From: Isoperla grammatica
Lineage: Eukaryota; Arthropoda; Insecta; Plecoptera; Perlodidae
DNA length: 64,000 bases
Assembly (NCBI GenBank): GCA_945910005.1
Contig: OX246743.1
Coordinates: forward strand, 11,328,587 to 11,392,586
Direction: 5' to 3'
In this document: positions 58,557-64,000 of the stretch, one piece after another
Layout: each line of letters opens with the position of its first letter
How positions within the stretch are numbered: position 1 is the first letter of the stretch
The notes under the pieces: generated by a model
What the model was told of the DNA's origin: nothing
Seen by the model: the letters and a program-made list of their open reading frames with translations, nothing else
The model's database searches: none
Translations under genes and position numbers: made by a program

Positions 58557-60911
58557 CGCCTTACAATCTCCCCAATGTGGCTCTCGTCACACCGTCATAC
58601 TTGCGGCCCTCTTTGCAATCAAAACGCCTAACAATCTCCCCAATGTAGCTCTCGTCACACCTTCATACTTGCGGCCCTCTTTTTAATCCAAGCGCCTAAC
58701 AATCTCCCCGATGTGGCTCTCGTCACTCCGCCATACTTGCGGCCCTCTTTGCAATCCAAGCGCCTAACAATCTCGCCACTTCGCCATTCTTGCGGCCCTC
58801 TTTTTAATCCAAGCGTCTAACAATCTCCCCAATGTGGCTCTCGTCACTCCACCATACTTGCGGCCCTCTTTGCAATCAAAACGCCTAACAATCTCCCCAA
58901 TGTGGCTCTCGGCACTCCACCATACTTGCGGCCCTCTTTACAATCCAAGTGCCTTAAATCTCCCCAATGTGGCTCTCGCCACTCCGCCATACTTGCGGCC
59001 CTCTTTTGCAATCCAAGCGCCTAACAATCTCCCCAATGTCTCTCTAGTCAATCCACCATACTTGCGGCCCTCTTTGCAATCAGAGCGCCTCTTTATCTCC
59101 CCGATGCGGCTCTCGCCACTCCGTCACACTTGCGGCCCTCTTTGCAATCCAAGCGCCTAACAATCTCCCCAATGTGGCTCTCGTCACTCCACCATACTTG
59201 CGGCCCTATTTGCAATCCAAGCGTCTTACAATCTCCCCAATGTGGCTCTCGTCACACCGCCATACTTGCGGCCCTCTTTGCAATCCAAGCGCCTTACAAT
59301 CTCCCCAATGTGGCTCTCGTCACACCGCCATACTTGCGGCCCTCTTTGCAATCCAAGCGCCTTACAATCTCTCCAATGTGGCTCTCGCCACTCCGTCATA
59401 CTTGCGGCCCTCTTTGCAATCCAAGCGCCTTGCAATCTCCCCAATGTGGCTCTCGTCACACCGCCATACTTGCGGCCCTCTTTGCAATCAAAACGCCTTA
59501 CAATCTCCCCGATGTGGCTCTCGTCACTCCACCATACTTGCGGCCCTCTTTGCAATCCAAGCGCCTTACAAACTCCCCAATGTGGATCTCGTCACTCCGT
59601 CATACTTGCGGCCCTATTTGCAATCAAAACGCCTAACAATCTCCCCAATGTGGCTCTCGTCACTCGGTCATACTTGCGGCCCTCTTTGCAATCCAAGCGC
59701 CTAACAATCTCCCCAATGTGGCTCTCGTCACACCGTCATACTTGCGGCCCTCTTTGCAATCCAAGAGCCTCACAATCTCCTTAAGGTGGCACTTTCACTC
59801 CGTCACTCTTGCGGCCCTCTTTGCAATCCAAGCGCCTTACAATCTCCCTAATGTGGCTCTCGTCACACCGCCATACTCGCGGCCCTCTTTGCAATCAGAG
59901 CGCCTAACAATCGCCTTACAATCTCCCCAATGTGGCTCTCGGCACTCCACCATACTTGCGGCCCTCTTTGCAATCCAAGCGCCTTACAAACTCCCCAATG
60001 TGGCTCTCGTCACTCCGTTATACTTGCGGCCCTCTTTGCAATCCAAGCGCCTTACAAACTCCCCAATGTGTCTCTCGTCACTCCGTCATACTTGCGGCTC
60101 TCTTTGCAATCCAAGCGCCTAACAATCTCCCCAATGTGGCTCTCACCACTCCACCATACTTGCGGCCCTCTTTGCAATCCAAGTGCCTAACATCTCCCTA
60201 ATGTGGCTCTCGCCACTTCGCCATACTTGCGGCCCTCTTTGCAATCCAAGCGCCTAACAATCTCCCCAGTGGGGCTCTCACCACTCCGTCAAACTTGCGG
60301 CCCTCTTTTCAATCCAAGCGTCTAACAATCTCCCCAGTGTTGCCCTCGCCACTCCGTCATACTGGCGGCCCTCTTTGCAATCCAAGCGCCTAACAATCTC
60401 CCCAATGTGGCTCTCGTCACTCCACCATACCTGCGGCCCTCTTTGCAATCGAAGCGCCTTACAAACTCCCCAATGTGGCTCTCGTCACTCCGTCATACTT
60501 GCGGCTCTCTTTGCAATCCAAGCGCCTTACAAACTCCCCAATGTGGCTCTCGTCACTCCGTCATACTTGCGGCCTTCTTTGCAATCCAAGCGCCTTGCAA
60601 TCTCTCCAATGTGGCTCTCGTCACTCCGTCATACTGGCGGCCCTCTTTGCAATCCAAGCGCCTTGCAATCTCCCCAATGTGGCTCTCGTCACTCCGTCAT
60701 ACTTGCGGCCCTCTTTGCAATCCAAGCGCCTTGCAATCTCCCCAATGTGGCTCTCGTCACACCGCCATACTTGCGGCCCTCTTTGCAATCAAAACGCCTA
60801 ACAATCTCAACGATGTGGGCTTTTGCCACTCTGCCATTCTTGCGGCCCTCTTTGCAATCCAAGCGCCTTACAATCTCCCCAATGTGGCTCTCGTCACACC
60901 TTCATACTTGC
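58557..60911 (+). repeat. 68-bp satellite, block 18 (apparent mosaic)
   Basis: About 35 units. Left of about 59.51 kb it follows block 15 (offset 11788). Right of it, block 16 (offset about 9575). It contains further one-base differences from block 16, for example CTCCCC in place of CACCCC near 60398. Confidence 0.95.
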
Positions 60912-61086
60912 GATCTGATCATATTCTGGGATATTTTTTAAATCCAATGAAAGCCTCTTTTTGGAAATCTATCTATATTTGGAGTTACAATTACACTAAG
61001 AATGAATAGAGATACAATGAGATTCATACCTGCATACATTGAGAGCAGTGTGTTATTTACCAGTGTAAGCGAGGCAATTTCTATCG

Positions 61087-61158
61087 GCTGGCACGGCGTA
61101 CGCAGTAACGTCGTAGCTTCGAATACTTGAGGTCTGGGGTTCAAAACCCATTACCCCA
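61087..61158 (+). pseudogene. tRNA-like sequence A18
   Basis: Same one-C-shorter 3' end as A16. Confidence 0.53.
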
Positions 61159-61358
61159 ATTTTTTTTTTCCACCTATTTCACACATTTATATCATTTATA
61201 TCTCAATTTGCGGCGGTTTTATTATCAGATCGTATTCTCATGGATATTTTTAAAATCCAATGAAACCTTCTGTTCGTATATCCATATATGTTTCGTTACA
61301 TGCATACATTGAGAGCCGTGTATTATCTATACCAGTCTAAGCGAGCCAACTTCCATCG

Positions 61359-61431
61359 TGAGGCATGGCGTACGCGGTAGCGCCGTGGACTAGTGTTTTA
61401 GAGGTCCGGGGTTCGAGACCCGTTACCACCA
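61359..61431 (+). pseudogene. tRNA-like sequence B18, Thr-AGT-like
   Basis: Identical in its key positions to B16, including C25. T7 run downstream. Confidence 0.6.
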
Positions 61432-61585
61432 CGATTTTTTTCTTCCATATTCAGAGCAGCAAAGTTGAGAAGGGTTTACTAAGGGGAAATTATTTTTTCA
61501 AGCGCTCGTAGCTAAAAAACGTGTGGTTCAAATTTGTTTCTGTATTTTTTTTATTTTTTTTGCGTTAATTATCTTGACAATAAAA

Positions 61586-64000
61586 CGCCTAACAATCTCC
61601 CCAATGTGGCTCTCGTCACACCGTCATACTTGCGGCCCTCTTTGCAATCAAAACGCCTAACAATCTCCCCAATGTGGCTCTCGTCACACCTTCATACTTG
61701 CGGCCCTCTTTTTAATCCAAGCGCCTAAAAATCTCCCCGATGTGGCTCTCGTCACTCCGCCATACTTGCGGCCCTCTTTGCAATCCAAGCGCCTAACAAT
61801 CTCGCCACTTCGCCATTCTTGCGGCCCTCTTTTTAATCCAAGCGTCTAACAATCTCCCCAATGTGGCTCTCGTCACTCCACCATACTTGCGGCCCTCTTT
61901 GCAATCAAAACGCCTAACAATCTCCCCAATGTGGCTCTCGGCACTCCACCATACTTGCGGCCTTCTTTACAATCCAAGTGCCTTAAATCTCCCCAATGTG
62001 GCTCTCGCCACTCCGCCATACTTGCGGCCCTCTTTTGCAATCCAAGCGCCTAACAATCTCCCCAATGTCTCTCTCGTCACTCCACCATACTTGCGGCCCT
62101 CTTTGCAATCAGAGCGCCTCATTATCTCCCCGATGCGGCTCTCGCCACTCCGTCATACTTGCGGCCCTCTTTGCAATCCAAGCGCCTAACAATCTCCCCA
62201 ATGTGGCTCTCGTCACTCCACCATACTTGCGGCCCTTTTTGCAATCCAAGCGCCTTACAAACTCTTCAATGTGGATCTCGTCACTCCGTCATACTTGCGG
62301 CCCTATTTGCAATCAAAACGCCTAACAATCTCCCCAATGTGGCTTTTGTCACTCGGTCATACTTGCGGCCCTCTTTGCAATCCAAGCGCCTTACAATCTC
62401 CCCAATGTGGCTCTCGTCACACCGCCAATTTTTGCGGCCCTCTTTGCAATCCAAGCGCTTTACAATCTCCCTAGTGTTGCTCTCGTCATTTCGTTAGACT
62501 TGCGGCCCTCTTTGCAATCCAAGCGCCTAACAATCTCCCCAATGTGGCTCTCGTCACACCGTCATACTTGCGGCTCTCTTTGCAATCCAAGAGCCTCACA
62601 ATCTCCCCAAGGTGGCACTTTCACTCCGTCACTCTTGCGGCCCTCTTTGCAATCCAAGCGCCTTACAATCTCCCTAATGTAGCTCTCGTCACACCGCCAT
62701 ACTCGCGGCCCTCTTTGCAATCAGAGCGTCTCACAATCGCCTTACAATCTCCCCAATGTGGCTCTCGGCACTCCACCATACTTGCGGCCCTCTTTGCAAT
62801 CCAAGCGCCTTACAATCTCCCCAATATGGCTCTCGTCACACCACCATACGTGCGGCCCTCTTTGCAATCAAGACGCCTAACAATCTCCCCAATGTGGCTC
62901 TCGGCACTCCACCATACTTGCGGCCCTCTTTGCAATCCAAGTGCCTAACATCTCCCCAATGTGGCTCTCGCCACTCCGCCATACTTGCGGCCCTCTTTGC
63001 AATCCAAGCGCCTTACAATCTCCCCAATATGGCTCTCGTCACTCCATGATACTTGCGGCCCTCTTTGCAATCAAAACTCCTAACAATCTCCCCAATGTGG
63101 CTCTCGGCACTCCACCATACTTGCGGCCCTCTTTGCAATCCAAGTGCCTAACATCTCCCCAATGTGGCTCTCGCCACTCCGCCATACTCGCGGCCCTCTT
63201 TTGCAATCCAAGCGCCTATAAATCTCCCCAATGTGTCTCTATTCACTCCACAATACTTGCGGCCCTCTTTGCAATCAGAGCGCCTAATTATCTCCACGAT
63301 GCGGCTCTCGCCACTCCGTCATACTTGCGGCCCTCTTTGCAATCAAAGCGCCTAACAATCTCCCCAGTGGGGCTCTCACCACTCCGTCATACTTGCGGCC
63401 CTCTTTTCAATCCAAGCGTCTAACAATCTTCCCAGTGTTGCTCTCGCCACTCCGTCATACTTGCGGCCCTCTTTGCAATCCAAGCGCCTAACAATCTCCC
63501 CAATGCTGCTCTCGTCACTCCACCATACCTGCGGCCCTCTTTGCAATCCAAGCGCCTTACAAACTCCCCAATGTGGCTCTCGTCACTCCGTCATACTTGC
63601 GGCCCTCTTTGCAATCCAAGCGCCTTACAAACTCCCCAATATGTCTCTCGTCATTCCGTCATACTTGCGGCCCTCTTTGCAATCCAAGCGCCTAACAATC
63701 TCCCCAATGTGGCTCTCACCACTCCACCATACTTGCGGCCCTCTTTGCAATCCAAGTGCCTAACATCTCCCTTATGTGGCTCTCGCCACTTCGTCATACT
63801 TGCAGCCCTCTTTGCAATCAAAGCGCCTTGCAATCTCCCCAATGTGGCTCTCGTCACTCCGTCATACTTGCGGCCCTCTTTGCAATCCAAGCGCCTTGCA
63901 ATCTCCCCAATGTGGCTCTCGTCACACCGCCATACTTGCGGCCCTCTTTGCAATCAAACCGCCTAACAATCTCCCCGATGTGGGCTCTCGCCACTCCGTC
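61586..64000 (+). repeat. 68-bp satellite, block 19 (right end cut by window)
   Basis: About 36 units visible. It repeats the first 2.4 kb of block 17 in the same variant order at offset about 9575, including the CCGCCAATTTTTGCGG scar at 62421. A few private substitutions are present (for example CACTCCATGATACTTGC near 63045). Confidence 0.95.

Larger units (their letters stand above)
60912..61585 (+). repeat. Spacer 18 (674 bp)
   Basis: Complete. A near-copy of spacer 16, with TATTATCTATACC (near 61321) in place of TGTTATCTATACC. Confidence 0.92.

Noticed and set aside
1..64000. rDNA intergenic spacer subrepeats
   Set aside because: Subrepeats in rDNA spacers can look similar, but no 18S, 5.8S, 28S or 5S sequence is visible anywhere in the window.
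1..64000. Telomeric repeat or subtelomere signature
   Set aside because: No run of TTAGG, TTAGGG or related telomere motifs was seen on either strand.

Overview
The whole 64 kb window is tandemly repeated DNA; I find no credible protein-coding gene. It looks like a satellite region from a eukaryotic nuclear genome. The base layer is a unit of about 68 bp, repeated head-to-tail in one orientation. This is broken at 18 places by an AT-rich spacer of about 675 bp. The spacer holds two 73-nt tRNA-like sequences with canonical tRNA numbering and eukaryotic internal promoter boxes, each followed by a T-run. I cannot name the species. A weak guess is an invertebrate, because the unit shows no CpG depletion.

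Layout: 19 blocks of 68-bp units alternate with 18 spacers. Blocks range from about 0.9 kb (43.5-44.4 kb) to 5.9 kb (52.0-57.9 kb); the first and last are cut by the window edges. Every spacer interrupts the unit at the same phase. Each complete block opens with nearly the same ordered series of variant units (the leader) and closes with the same variant unit before the next spacer. Block length varies in the middle, mostly by whole units. Spacers are 673-676 bp except two shortened copies (553 and 582 bp).

Above this sits a third level: multi-kilobase segments that include spacers recur at fixed offsets. Examples are 8.1-15.1 kb with 35.2-41.9 kb, 15.15-22.5 kb with 31.45-38.4 kb, 18.15-22.4 kb with 22.47-26.7 kb, and 49.94-54.43 kb with 59.52-64.0 kb. 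Spacer subfamilies follow these relationships, so spacers have been copied with their flanks, not inserted independently. One block (58.6-60.9 kb) can be read as a mosaic of two others with a breakpoint localised to a few bases.

The long open frames here are by-products of a stop-poor 68-nt unit. Since 68 is not a multiple of 3, each frame cycles through three readings with a 68-residue period. The most interesting content is the tRNA-like pair, kept at regular points in a homogenising satellite, and the record of unequal exchange in the variant order. All coordinates, alignments and offsets were read by eye; none were computed with software.
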